This document shows positions 7,170-18,154 of a DNA stretch of 50,192 nt, one piece after another (within the stretch, counting starts at the first letter, position 1; the number at the start of each line of letters is the position of its first letter). The translations under genes were made by a program, and so were the position numbers. The notes beneath the pieces are model-generated. The model was not told where the DNA came from, did no database searches, and saw nothing but the letters and a program-made list of their open reading frames with translations. Source of the DNA: Bifidobacterium pongonis (GTDB lineage: Bacteria > Actinomycetota > Actinomycetes > Actinomycetales > Bifidobacteriaceae); assembly GCF_019331805.1 (NCBI RefSeq), contig NZ_JAHBBE010000006.1, forward strand, positions 25,935 through 76,126, in the 5' to 3' direction.

Positions 7170-9614
7170 ATGAACGACATGCGCGAACGTCTTTCCGCGA
7201 CTCGAACAATCTTTGCCAAACGACATTTGGCCGCATGTCTCGCTGTAATGGTCTTCCTTTCGGCGGGGAGCTTGGGCGCGGCCGCCGCCGCGGCATCCGA
7301 GTCTTCCAAGGAGACGAAGGATTACCGGCGAACCGACGCCTCCCTCTCGCTGGAACTCGCGCGGCATCACCGCATCCGCAGCAACGCCGACGGCACCTCC
7401 ACGTTGAACCTCGACGTCATGGCACCCGCATACGGCAAGCAGGTGATGGATCTCACCATGGTGCTCGACGTATCCAGCGGCATGGCGGAGAACGGCAAAC
7501 TCGACTATGTGAAGAAGGCGGCCAAGCTCGCCCTTGAACGCATGGATCGATACAACAAGCAGGTCGACTATGATCAACGACATCGTGCTGCGCTGGTCAA
7601 ATACTCTGGCAACTACACCAAAGCCATAGGCAATACCACCTACAAGGAAGGCGGCCTTACCACCAATCACACGCAGCTCATCAGCAAACTAACCGACAAA
7701 GTCGGCCAACTGAAGCGGCTTGTCGATACGGTTCGGGCAGACGAATCTCGCCCGAACGACGGCCCCCGACAATCCCATGCAGGCATAGATTTCACTCGTC
7801 TGACGGCGCTCGATAGTCGCCGTCATGCAGTCCGCGGCCTGATTTTCGTTTCCAACGGCAACCCAGTGGATGCAAACGCAAATGGCGTTGATTTCAATGT
7901 GCATCACGCGAACAGGGCCAGCGAAATCGCACGACGGATCAAGGACTACCGGTTCCCCATCTATACCATCGGCTTGTTCCCCGGCGCCAGCGAAGACGGC
8001 GACGACAATACAAACATGTTCATGCAGTCGCTATCCAGCAATTACCCTATGGCTATGGAACCTTTCGAGGGATCATGGGAAACCGTTGACGGCAAGCGCG
8101 TCTGGAAGGTTACCCTGATTCCCGAAGCCCTGGGCGCCGGCGGCAACAGGCACGGCGGCTACTATCGCGCCGTTTCGGACAGCTCCCAGCTGCCGCAGAT
8201 CTTCTCGGAGATCTGTTCGGAACTCTCCCGACCCATATACAAGGGTGCAACAATCGTTGACGAGCTTTCCGAATATGTGCGCCCGACCGGCATCACCTAC
8301 GACAAGAACGTGGAATCCGACGGCTACTACAAAGTGACGTCGGGCGTGACGCTCAGCTACAGCGGCGATTCCGCCGAAGCACCCGTGCAAGGGCGCGACT
8401 ACGACCTGTGGTTCAACCCGAACGGCCACGGCACGGTACGCGCGAAATTCGCGGGCGACTACAACCTCAAGGCACTGCAGACCTACACGATCTCCTTCAA
8501 CATCGAACCGACGCAGCACGGGTACGACACGTATGCGGCGAACGCCCGCAAGAGGATGACCGGCCGCGACCTGTACGACGGCACCGTCGGCAGCGATGAT
8601 TCCGACATGCCCGGCAACACCACCTCCGCAGGCAAGCCCGGCTTCCGCTGCAGCGACCAGGCCTACATGGATTACCGCGGGTACAGCGCCAACGAACGCG
8701 CAACGTTTGACAGCCGACCCGTCGTGCAGGTGGCGGCGTCCACGCTGACCATCGTGCAGAAGTGGAAAGACGGTCTCGTCCGCCCGGAATACCTGAAACT
8801 GGAAATCGTGCACGGCGACACGGTCATACCGGTGACGATGACCGAAGACGAACAAGGCGAATGGAAAACCAGCGTGGTCGTTGCGGCGGGCGAACAGCGC
8901 AGCTACCAGGTCCGCGCAGCGCAGGCAAGCCACGATTGGGACACCATCTACCGCCACCAGCTGGGTACGCAGTCCGAAGAGGACGGCGACACCGTGACCT
9001 TCCCCGCGTCAACAACGCATCAGGAAGCCACAGTGACCGCAACGAACCAGCCCATGGCCGTGTTGCCGAAAAGCGCCATTCCCGTCACCAGCGCGGTGCG
9101 CGGCAAGCACACCCCGCACGACTTCAGCTACACGATGACCGCCATCGGCCCCAACGCCGACAAGGTGTATTGGCCCGGCGGCAAGCGGTCAAGCAAGCTG
9201 ACCCTCAGGAACGTCTCCGAGAACAATCCAGTGACTGAATCGTTCTGCGATGACATCAAGCTTCCCACCCCGAACAGCATCACCGAGCGCGAGACGTACA
9301 CCTTCGCCATCAGCGAGGACGGGGCGGATCGCGCACCGCACGGCTGGATCTACGACGACACGACCCACAAGGTGACCGTGACGGTCGCATACGACAAGGA
9401 ACAGGGGAAGTGGACCGCGACGCCCGACACCCAAGGCGTCAGATTCGACAACCACTACTTCGCGGTGGCCGCACTGCCGCTGACCGGCGGCAACGCCTAC
9501 ACCAAAATGCACCTCATCGGCATGACCGCGCTGGCGATCACAACGGTGGCCATGACCACGGTCTGCCTCATCTACAGATCGCGTATGCGCGCGTCGCGTG
9601 CACGTCATGCGTAG
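7170..9614 (+). CDS. LPXTG-type VWA pilin or adhesin (tip-like)
   Basis: An 814-residue secreted, wall-anchored protein. The start has AGGAAGGAAAA just upstream. Residues 1-45 are a signal peptide (HLAACLAVMVFLSAGSLGA). A von Willebrand A-like domain spans about 85-345, but its metal site is degenerate: DVSSG replaces DxSxS, and FVSNGNP stands where a TDG motif is expected. The C-terminal part (about 635-775) resembles the Spy0128/FctA-type pilin isopeptide domain. The sorting signal is LPLTG near residue 771, a hydrophobic helix and a basic tail (RSRMRASRARHA). It leads a cluster of three sortase substrates. By analogy with VWA pilus-tip proteins it is the likely tip adhesin. No sortase gene lies in the window, so the housekeeping enzyme or a distant class C sortase must act. 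Confidence 0.85.
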   Translation: MNDMRERLSATRTIFAKRHLAACLAVMVFLSAGSLGAAAAAASESSKETKDYRRTDASLSLELARHHRIRSNADGTSTLNLDVMAPAYGKQVMDLTMVLDVSSGMAENGKLDYVKKAAKLALERMDRYNKQVDYDQRHRAALVKYSGNYTKAIGNTTYKEGGLTTNHTQLISKLTDKVGQLKRLVDTVRADESRPNDGPRQSHAGIDFTRLTALDSRRHAVRGLIFVSNGNPVDANANGVDFNVHHANRASEIARRIKDYRFPIYTIGLFPGASEDGDDNTNMFMQSLSSNYPMAMEPFEGSWETVDGKRVWKVTLIPEALGAGGNRHGGYYRAVSDSSQLPQIFSEICSELSRPIYKGATIVDELSEYVRPTGITYDKNVESDGYYKVTSGVTLSYSGDSAEAPVQGRDYDLWFNPNGHGTVRAKFAGDYNLKALQTYTISFNIEPTQHGYDTYAANARKRMTGRDLYDGTVGSDDSDMPGNTTSAGKPGFRCSDQAYMDYRGYSANERATFDSRPVVQVAASTLTIVQKWKDGLVRPEYLKLEIVHGDTVIPVTMTEDEQGEWKTSVVVAAGEQRSYQVRAAQASHDWDTIYRHQLGTQSEEDGDTVTFPASTTHQEATVTATNQPMAVLPKSAIPVTSAVRGKHTPHDFSYTMTAIGPNADKVYWPGGKRSSKLTLRNVSENNPVTESFCDDIKLPTPNSITERETYTFAISEDGADRAPHGWIYDDTTHKVTVTVAYDKEQGKWTATPDTQGVRFDNHYFAVAALPLTGGNAYTKMHLIGMTALAITTVAMTTVCLIYRSRMRASRARHA

Positions 9615-9739
9615 GCGCCGCACGCAGCACGGCTGCACGCTGCGCAACGCATAGGTGGCATCACGTAGATGCAACGCCGCGTGACGCGGCACCGCATATT
9701 CCGGCGCGTACACGCACCGCGCCGAACAACACAAGATTT

Positions 9740-9776
9740 GCCGGGCGTACCGGAACCGCTCATACCAACGCCCGGC
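9740..9776 (+). promoter_or_regulatory. Hairpin in the leader of the second pilin gene
   Basis: GCCGGGCGT (9740-9748) pairs perfectly with ACGCCCGGC (9768-9776) across a 19-base loop. It lies between the first and second pilin genes, followed by an unstructured A/C-rich stretch and the ribosome-binding site AGGAAGAGAG. It has no U tract, so an mRNA-processing or translation role is as likely as termination. Confidence 0.4.
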
Positions 9777-9819
9777 GGAACAATAACCAACCAACCGACC
9801 AACAGGAAGAGAGATTCCT

Positions 9820-11355
9820 TTGAAGACGAAGAAACTGTTCGCCGGCTTCTCCGCCGCAGCGGCGTTGATGGGAAGCCTGGCCCTGGGTGCCGCAAGCGCC
9901 CAGGCGGACGAAACCGTCGTGACCGACAAGGCCACGTTCACGTTCACCGCCGACGACCCGAGCCAGCTGCGCAACCGCAAGCTCTCGGTCTACAAGATCG
10001 GCGACTACATCAAGTATGGCAAGGGCGACGGCGCCAGGTACGGCGTGCGTTCCACACCCGCGAACAAGCAGGCCGTGGACGCCGCGCTGGGCGAAACGCT
10101 CGGCTCCGAATACGGCAAGGACGGCGTCGACAACCTTGCGAACGCGCTGGTGGACGGCAGGCTCGACCAGACCACGGACCGCCCGTGGGCGGTCGGCACC
10201 ACCCGTAAGCTCGCCAACGCGTTGAAGGGCCAGGCAGCGCAGATGACCGCGGCGGAAGCCCCCGACATGCAGCTTTCGGGCACCAGCGCCACCGGCACAA
10301 TCGAACTGCCGGCCGGCATCTACCTGATCGTGGACAACACCGAAGCCACCGCAGCCGTCACCCAGTCCCTTGCGATGATCGCAGCCTCCGGCAAGATCTC
10401 CAACGGTGTGCTGACCGAACCTGAAGCAGGCCCGACGGTGAACTTCAAGAACACCAAGAACCTCCCCCACACCAAGACCGTCGACCAGAAGACCGCCTCC
10501 CTAGGCGACGTGCTCGACTACCACCTGATCGGCAAGGTCAGCAACCCGAAGCCGGAATCCTTCATGTTCACCGACCAGCCCGGGCGCGGCCTGACCGTCA
10601 AAACCGACAGCCTCACCGCCACCGTCGACGACAAGAAGGTCGACTTCGCCGACTACTTCACCGCGAACTTCAGCTCGCTGAAGAACGGCAACCTCGGCAA
10701 CGACAAGGCGACCTTCACCGTCACCGCCAACCCGGACAAGCTGGACGAGCTCGCCGGCAAGAACGTCGTCGTCTCCTACAAGGCTCTGGTGAACCAGTAC
10801 GCCAAGGGCAAGAGCAAGGTCGTCAACCGCGTGCTCAAGAACGACGGCGACACCAACGATCCGTTCTACGAGGTGACCACCCGTCTGCTCGGCTTCGAAT
10901 TCAGGAAGGTCGACGCCGATGGACGTGGCATCGAAGGTGCGGAGTTCGAGATCTCCGTGGAAGGCGGCTACACCGGCCACCTGCCCACGCAGGAAGGCCC
11001 GAACACCACCGTCACCTCCGTCAAGGACGGCGTGGTGTCGTTCTCCGGCTTGGCGGCCGGCACCTACAAGGTCACCGAAACCAAGGTCGCCAGCAAGCAG
11101 TACTTGGACATCAAGCCCTCCTTCGTGGTCCACGTTGCGGAAGACGGCACCACGTTCACGACCGATGGCATGGATCCGTTCAACCTGGTGAACGAGAACA
11201 AGCGCACCGTGCTGAACGTGAAAAGCGTCGTCTCGCTGCCGTTGACCGGTGCCGCGGGAACCGCCCTGTTCACCGCGATCGCGCTGCTGCTGGGCGCCGC
11301 GGGCCTCGTGCTGGTGCTCAAGTCCCGTTCCGTCAAGAACACGATGACGGACTGA
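9820..11355 (+). CDS. LPXTG-type major pilin-like protein (TTG start)
   Basis: A 511-residue backbone-pilin-like protein. I chose the TTG at 9820: AGGAAGAGAG lies 8 bases upstream and the first residues MKTKKLFAGFSAAAALMG form a classic signal peptide cut near ASAQADE. Fimbrial isopeptide-type domains follow (about 35-205 and 210-350), then a SpaA/Cna-B-like domain (about 350-450) with an E-box-like TYKVTETKVA. The C-terminus has LPLTG (about residue 476), a membrane helix and KSRSVKN. VYKIGDYIKYGKG near residue 60 may carry the pilin lysine, but that is a guess. It is paralogous along most of its length to the next gene. The protein is expected to polymerise by sortase-made isopeptide bonds. 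Confidence 0.88.
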   Translation: MKTKKLFAGFSAAAALMGSLALGAASAQADETVVTDKATFTFTADDPSQLRNRKLSVYKIGDYIKYGKGDGARYGVRSTPANKQAVDAALGETLGSEYGKDGVDNLANALVDGRLDQTTDRPWAVGTTRKLANALKGQAAQMTAAEAPDMQLSGTSATGTIELPAGIYLIVDNTEATAAVTQSLAMIAASGKISNGVLTEPEAGPTVNFKNTKNLPHTKTVDQKTASLGDVLDYHLIGKVSNPKPESFMFTDQPGRGLTVKTDSLTATVDDKKVDFADYFTANFSSLKNGNLGNDKATFTVTANPDKLDELAGKNVVVSYKALVNQYAKGKSKVVNRVLKNDGDTNDPFYEVTTRLLGFEFRKVDADGRGIEGAEFEISVEGGYTGHLPTQEGPNTTVTSVKDGVVSFSGLAAGTYKVTETKVASKQYLDIKPSFVVHVAEDGTTFTTDGMDPFNLVNENKRTVLNVKSVVSLPLTGAAGTALFTAIALLLGAAGLVLVLKSRSVKNTMTD

Positions 11356-11381
11356 CGGACTGACGCCGCCATGCGTCACTC

Positions 11382-11443
11382 GGCAAGTCCCCATACCGGA
11401 TGCGGTACCGCGCATTCCCCGGTGTGGGGACTTGCCCATACTT
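11382..11443 (+). terminator. Long hairpin between the two pilin paralogues
   Basis: GGCAAGTCCCCATACCGG (11382-11399) pairs with CCGGTGTGGGGACTTGCC (11419-11436): 18 pairs with one G-U. The loop has an inner ATGCG/CGCAT stem. CATACTTTTGG follows. It lies 27 bases after the second pilin gene. It can act as a terminator or as an attenuator that sets the amount of the third pilin relative to the second. Confidence 0.65.
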
Positions 11444-11571
11444 TTGGGGCGCTGCGCTCGACTTTGACTTCGGCGCGATGCCGCCCTTGTCTTTCAGCGC
11501 ATTCCCCGTTTCCAATACATCACCCATCACCGTTCCCGCAGGACGACCGGTTCGAAAGGAGTCACCTTATC

Positions 11572-13236
11572 TTGCGACGGATCATTATCCCCAGCCATCA
11601 GGCACCCTCACGGCAGGCGACCTCGCGGCACGCGACCTCGCAGCACGGCAAGCGGCTCCCGCAACCCGGCGGTCGGCTTCCGCAGCTGAGAGCGTCGTTC
11701 CGTAGCCCCAAGCTCGTCGGCATTCTTATCGCCCTGCTCATCGTCCCGCTTACCGGGCTCGTGATGGGTACTCCGGAAGCGCAGGCGACCGAGCTTATGG
11801 TCAAGAAAATCACCCGGCTCGCATTCCAGCTCGACCACGTCAGGCAGGGCCATGGCCGCTCGTTCAGGGTGTACAAAATCGGCGATTACATGATGAACAA
11901 CGAAACCGGAAAACTGAAATACCGCATCCGCAGCACGCCGAAGAACAGGAAGCCCCTGGCCGAGGCGTTCGGCAAGGCCCTCGGCGACAAGTACAACCAG
12001 TACGGCGTCGACAATATGACCCAGGTTCTGGCCGACGGCGTGCTCGACCAATCCACGGACCGCCCTTGGGAGAACGGCACCTCCCGCAAGCTCGCCAACG
12101 AGCTGGACAAGGTCGCCGACCGGATGACGCCGTCTTTTTTCGTGATGCAGCCGGCGTCAGGCCGGTCGGACAAACAGTCGGACAAACAAACCTTCATTGA
12201 GCGTCGGCAAATCCAAGCTGGTCTGTATTTCATCCGCGATATCAGCGAATCCACCCCCGGAGCCACCCGAGCCATCTCGATGATCGTCGGAACCGGCACC
12301 GTCAAGAACGGCGAACTGGTCGACCCGCTCACCGAAGCGACGGTGTGCCTCAAAAACACCAAGAACGTTGTGAACACCGTGGAGGCCAAGCAGAAAAGCG
12401 CGGCGGTCGGCGACGACATCGATTACACGATGAAGGGCGCCATCGCCAATCCGAAACCCGATTTCTTCGATTTCACCGTCCAGCCCGGCAAGGGTCTGAC
12501 GCTCAAACCCGACAGTTTCGACGCCAAAGTGGGCGGTAACGATGTCACGTTCGAGGATTATTTCACCGCCGATCTGAGCGCACTGAAGCATGGTACCGAT
12601 GGCAACGATTCCGCCCGGTTCACCATTTCCGCACGCCCCGAAAAGCTGGACGAGATCAAAGGCAAGACCGTTGAGGTCGACTACCAGGCCACGGTGAACG
12701 AGGACGCCGACGGCCGGAACAAGGTGGTCAACAGGCTGCTGAAGAACGACGACACCGAAACCGAAGAGTTCCAGGACGTGGTGACCAAGCTGCTGGATAT
12801 CAGCTTCTGGAAGGTCAACGCGCTGGGCGAGGGCATTCCGGGAGCGGTGTTCAAGCTCACCGGGAACGGTGAGGAGCAAGAGGCGACTGCCAAGGCGAAC
12901 GGCAAGGTCACCTTCACCGGACTGAAGGCCGGAACCTACGAATGCACCGAAACGCGGGTCGGTGACGGCGGGTATCTCGACATCAAGGCGACGTTCCGCA
13001 TCGAACTCGGCGAAGACGGCGCGGTTCGCTTGCGGTCGAATGTTCAGGGCGACCCCTTCGCGCTGGTGAACTGCGACAAGAACACCGTGATGAACGTCAA
13101 ACGATTGACCCAGTTGCCGTTGAGCGGGGCGTTCGGCGCGGCGCTGTTCGTGCTCGCGGGGATTGCCCTGGGTGCGGGCGGCTTGGTGTTCGCGCGGAAA
13201 TCGCAAGGGCTGCGGCGCGAAGTGAAGGTGCGGTGA
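11572..13236 (+). CDS. LPXTG-type pilin paralogue (TTG start)
   Basis: A 554-residue wall-anchored pilin-like protein. The TTG at 11572 is chosen because AAAGGAG (11555-11561) lies 10 bases upstream; the frame is open further up but without a binding site. The N-terminus is a long basic Ser/Gln/Arg-rich segment followed by a hydrophobic stretch (LVGILIALLIVPLTGLVMG) and a likely cleavage at PEAQATEL. The rest aligns with the preceding pilin: YKIGDYMMNNETGKLKYRIR, VVNRLLKNDDTET and an E-box-like TYECTETRVG. The sorting signal is LPLSG, a less usual variant, then a helix and a basic tail. It probably arose by tandem duplication and may be a minor or basal pilin. Array 4 follows. Confidence 0.82.
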   Translation: MRRIIIPSHQAPSRQATSRHATSQHGKRLPQPGGRLPQLRASFRSPKLVGILIALLIVPLTGLVMGTPEAQATELMVKKITRLAFQLDHVRQGHGRSFRVYKIGDYMMNNETGKLKYRIRSTPKNRKPLAEAFGKALGDKYNQYGVDNMTQVLADGVLDQSTDRPWENGTSRKLANELDKVADRMTPSFFVMQPASGRSDKQSDKQTFIERRQIQAGLYFIRDISESTPGATRAISMIVGTGTVKNGELVDPLTEATVCLKNTKNVVNTVEAKQKSAAVGDDIDYTMKGAIANPKPDFFDFTVQPGKGLTLKPDSFDAKVGGNDVTFEDYFTADLSALKHGTDGNDSARFTISARPEKLDEIKGKTVEVDYQATVNEDADGRNKVVNRLLKNDDTETEEFQDVVTKLLDISFWKVNALGEGIPGAVFKLTGNGEEQEATAKANGKVTFTGLKAGTYECTETRVGDGGYLDIKATFRIELGEDGAVRLRSNVQGDPFALVNCDKNTVMNVKRLTQLPLSGAFGAALFVLAGIALGAGGLVFARKSQGLRREVKVR

Positions 13237-13283
13237 CGCGGGTGCGGGCGTGCGCGGTGCGGGCGTGCAGGGTGACTGCGTGC

Positions 13284-13877
13284 GCGGTGCGCGTTACTGC
13301 CGGGTGAGCCCGAGGCTGGACCTCATACCGGAATCGGACAAAAATGCCCCAATTTTGTCTGATTCCGGTATGAGGGGGCGGGAGCGATGGAGAAGCGGAC
13401 GCAGGTTCCGGGGACCCCTTTACCGGAATCGGACAAAAATGGGCCGATTCTGTCTGATTTCGGTATGAGGGGGCGGGAGCGGTGGAAAAGCGGACGCAGG
13501 TTCCGGGGATCCCTTTACCGGAATCGGACAAAAATGCCCCAATTTTGTCTGATTTCGGTAAAAGGGATGGGAAAGCCCCGCACGCCTCATACCGGAATCG
13601 GACAAAAACAGGCCGATTCTGTCTGATTCCGGTATGAGGGGGATGAGAGGGATGGGGCTGTCTCATACCGGAATCGGACAAAAATGGGCTGATTTTGTCT
13701 GATTTCGGTATGAGGGGGCGGGAGCGGTGGAAAAGCGGACGCAGGTTCCGGAGATTCCTTTACCGAAATCAGACAAAAGCAGGCAAATTTTGTCTGATTT
13801 CGGTAAAACCGGGGGCAGCCTCATACCGGAATCGGACAGGAATGGGCTGATCTTGTCTGATTTTGCGTTTCGCTGCG
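13284..13877. repeat. Palindrome array 4 (seven units) with conserved flanks
   Basis: Seven palindromes occupy the convergent gap between the last pilin and the TPM-domain gene: about 13325-13371, 13420-13465, 13515-13561, 13590-13635, 13665-13711, 13760-13806 and 13823-13865. Here the left arm is usually ACCGGAATCGGACA and the right arm TGTCTGATTTCGGT, the reverse polarity of arrays 1, 2 and 5, so G-U pairs form on the plus strand. Spacers repeat a GGAGCGGTGGAAAAGCGGAC-type segment. The left flank (13284-13328) matches 6603-6648, and the right end TTTTGCGTTTCGCTGC matches array 3. Confidence 0.9.
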
Positions 13878-13912
13878 ATGCAAGGCGCGGGTCAATGCGA
13901 TGGCACGGCGAA

Positions 13913-15766
13913 TCAGGCGCTCTGCGAATCGTTCCGGGAATCGCCGTCGCTGCCGTCGCTGCCGTTATTGCCGTTGCTGCCGTCGAAACGACGGGTGCCG
14001 GGGATGAACGGCTTCGCGAACATCGCCTCGATGTCGTCGGAAACGGACTGGTCGACGGAACCGTCACCCGGCATGAACGAATCGCCCGCATGGAACCGCG
14101 GTTCGGATTCGTCAGTCTCCGCAGACTGCGCAGACTGTGCGTCCACGGACTCGTCGTCCTCATCCTCATCGCCCCGGCGCTTGCGCTTCTTGCGACCCTT
14201 CGCGGCGGTGTCGCCGTCGCCTTCGCCGCGTATGCCCGACTTCTTCTTGAACAAGCCGAACTTGGATCGCTTGTGCTTGGCTTCGGGTTCAGATTCCGGT
14301 TCAGGTTCAGGTGTGGTTTCCGGCTCAGACTCGGGTTCAGGCGTGGCCGCCGGTCTAGGTTCCGGTTCCTCAACAACCGCATTCGCAGGCTCCTGATCGG
14401 CCTCCGGGAACGTCATCTCAGGCTGCGTTTCGGACGGTTCCGCAAGCTCCTCAGCCGCTGCGGGGAACGCGATCTGTTCCTCACCCTGCGCCGCGTTGGA
14501 ATCCGGCGACTCGCCTTCCGCGGTTTCGACGGAATCAGCGGAATCGTTGGAGTCAACGGAGTCAACGGGGTCAACGGAATCGGACGGCTCGGCGGAATCG
14601 GCGGACTGTTCGCCTTCGGGCATGAACCGACTCGGATCGTCGACCACCGTTTCGGTATCGGCCTTCGCGGCGGTTTCCGCAGCAAGCTCCGTGGCGGTTT
14701 CGACGGTATCCCCCGCGAACTCCGCAGCTCCGGCAACCGTCTCAGCAGCACCCGCAGCACCCGCAGCACCCGCGGCACCAGCGGCAGCACCGGCAGCGGC
14801 GTCGTTCCGCGCTTCGTCGGCCAAACCACCGGTTTCGGCAATCGTTCCGGTCAAGGTTTCAGCCGTATTCTCAACCGTATTCTCAGCCGTGTTCTCAACC
14901 GCCTGCTCAACCGCCTTCTTGTCTCTTCGGACCTTGCGCCCGTGACGATTGCCGTGCGCGGCACCGCCCTTGCGCTTCTCGCCGCGCTTACGATCCTTCC
15001 CCGCAGGCCTGCTGGCGGGCTCCCCGGCGTGACGCCTACGGTTCGCGCGGGTGCGCTTGCCGGCAGCCGCCCTCTCCTCATCCAGCTTGGCTTCCCTGCG
15101 CTTCTTGCGGTTGCGCAGCACGATCAGCACCGCGCCCACAATCAGCAGCAGCACCGCACAGACAAGGCCGATGATGCCGACGATGGTCAGTGAGGAAGAC
15201 GTCGATGTCTTTTTCAGCAGAATGATTTCGTCCATCATGGCTATGGCCGCGCCGGACCAATCCTGGGCGCCGCTTTTCGCCAGTTTGTCGGTGGCGGCTT
15301 CGCTCAACGCCTCCACGCTTTTCTTGTTGCGCAGCCATTCGTCGGAATTCGAGGATGCGACCACCACCAGCTTGCCGTCGCCGGACGCCACGGCCAGCAG
15401 CACCGTGTTCGGCTTCGGGCTCAACGATTCGAGCACGCCGCTCGCCCACTCCACGGGCTTCACCTCGGTGCCGAAACTCTCCACATAGAGCAGGCGGACC
15501 GTGGCGCCGGTCTGCTCCTTCGTCTCCTTGATTTTGTCGGAAACCGAGGAAGCGTTCGAACCGAGCAGATTCTGCGGATCGGTGATGTTCTCCGTAAGGG
15601 TTCCCTCGCCTTCGGCGAACGCGCACGGAGTTATCCACAACGCGCACATCATCGCCAAAACCAAGCAAACAAGCCATTTCACCGCTTGCGACACACCGGT
15701 ACGGGGGGTACGGGGGGTTCCGACCACAGCACCCGTTTTTTCGCCGTTCAACGCTTCGAATGTCAT
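13913..15766 (-). CDS. TPM-domain membrane protein with disordered tail
   Basis: A 617-residue protein. The ATG at 15766 is chosen for its AAGGTGGAG ribosome-binding site; the frame is open 12 codons further up. Signal peptide: LVCLVLAMMCALWITPCAFA. The TPM domain spans about 50-185 (ITDPQNLLG, TGATVRLLYVESFG, NTVLLAVASGDGKLVV). A membrane helix follows at about 190-220 (SLTIVGIIGLVCAVLLLIVG), then a basic KKRREAK stretch and about 390 residues of Ala, Glu and Pro-rich low-complexity tail with basic blocks, on the cytoplasmic side. The TPM domain thus faces outwards. The family is linked to membrane-protein upkeep and photosystem repair elsewhere, but the role here is unknown. It is divergent from the WXG100 gene. 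Confidence 0.82.
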   Translation of the reverse strand: MTFEALNGEKTGAVVGTPRTPRTGVSQAVKWLVCLVLAMMCALWITPCAFAEGEGTLTENITDPQNLLGSNASSVSDKIKETKEQTGATVRLLYVESFGTEVKPVEWASGVLESLSPKPNTVLLAVASGDGKLVVVASSNSDEWLRNKKSVEALSEAATDKLAKSGAQDWSGAAIAMMDEIILLKKTSTSSSLTIVGIIGLVCAVLLLIVGAVLIVLRNRKKRREAKLDEERAAAGKRTRANRRRHAGEPASRPAGKDRKRGEKRKGGAAHGNRHGRKVRRDKKAVEQAVENTAENTVENTAETLTGTIAETGGLADEARNDAAAGAAAGAAGAAGAAGAAETVAGAAEFAGDTVETATELAAETAAKADTETVVDDPSRFMPEGEQSADSAEPSDSVDPVDSVDSNDSADSVETAEGESPDSNAAQGEEQIAFPAAAEELAEPSETQPEMTFPEADQEPANAVVEEPEPRPAATPEPESEPETTPEPEPESEPEAKHKRSKFGLFKKKSGIRGEGDGDTAAKGRKKRKRRGDEDEDDESVDAQSAQSAETDESEPRFHAGDSFMPGDGSVDQSVSDDIEAMFAKPFIPGTRRFDGSNGNNGSDGSDGDSRNDSQSA

Positions 15767-15914
15767 ACACTCCACCTTACCGACCCGTTTGGCTACCGCC
15801 AAACAGCTGGCTCCGTTTTATGGGCGGGCGGCTGGCGGCTTGGCTACCGGGCCGGCGGTAATTGGCAGACCTTGCACGGTAGGGAACGGCAAGGCACTAG
15901 CAAAGGAGACAATG

Positions 15915-16205
15915 ATGCCTCAGTATCAAGTGGATTCCGAACAGATCCAGTCGTCGAGCGCGGCGGTGCAAAGTTCGGTGAGTCAGATTCGGCAGGCGGT
16001 CGCGGGCATGTATGCGAACCTCAATACGTTGCAGGGCGTGTGGCGCGGATCGGCGGCGACGCAGTTCGGAGCGGTCGCGGCGCAATGGCGGAGCGCACAG
16101 CAGCAGATGGAGCTTTCGCTTGAAGCGATCCAGCGCGCGCTGACCCAGGCTTCGACGGTGTACGCCGAGGCGGAGACCGCGGCCTCGCGCCTGTTCGCGC
16201 AGTGA
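15915..16205 (+). CDS. WXG100 family protein (ESAT-6-like)
   Basis: A 96-residue helical-hairpin protein with the central WXG-type motif in GVWRGSAATQFGAV, flanked by two amphipathic helices. This is the type VII (ESX) secreted-protein fold. GGAG lies 6 bases before the ATG at 15915; the ATG at 15912 is an alternative. No FtsK/SpoIIIE-type EccC ATPase, the usual type VII motor, is in the window. It stands alone on the plus strand between the divergent TPM gene and convergent groEL. A homodimeric secreted protein is the family expectation. Confidence 0.88.
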   Translation: MPQYQVDSEQIQSSSAAVQSSVSQIRQAVAGMYANLNTLQGVWRGSAATQFGAVAAQWRSAQQQMELSLEAIQRALTQASTVYAEAETAASRLFAQ

Positions 16206-16281
16206 TTCCGCGGGGTTTATGCCCACGGCAATCCTGATTTCAGCAACCTCTCCCCAGCCGAAAAGCCCCCTCACAGCGAAA

Positions 16282-16314
16282 AAGGTCTCTCCTGTGCAAC
16301 ACAGGAGAGACCTT
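16282..16314 (-). terminator. Terminator of groEL (convergent with the WXG100 gene)
   Basis: AAGGTCTCTCCTGTG pairs perfectly over 15 bp with CACAGGAGAGACCTT across a 3-base CAA loop. On the minus strand it is followed by TTTTTCGC, so it fits best as the rho-independent terminator of groEL, which ends at 16415. It may also stop plus-strand reading from the WXG100 gene. Confidence 0.85.
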
Positions 16315-16414
16315 GATCGAATTATGAGTCACGCACGGCTGGAACCGGCATCACAAGCCGCTCACGGCCAGCGCACTCACGCGCATTCACGCGCGAACCA
16401 AGTCAGCGCTTGGA

Positions 16415-18149
<1,735 letters not shown>

Positions 18150-18154
18150 CTGTG

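Noticed and set aside
13325..13865. CRISPR-like look of regularly spaced palindromic repeats
   Set aside because: Repeat units vary, spacers are shared between units and between arrays and differ in length, and no cas genes are present.
15501..15914. A longer N-terminus for the WXG100 protein
   Set aside because: The open frame overlaps the divergent TPM gene, and the ribosome-binding site and family length both point to 15915.
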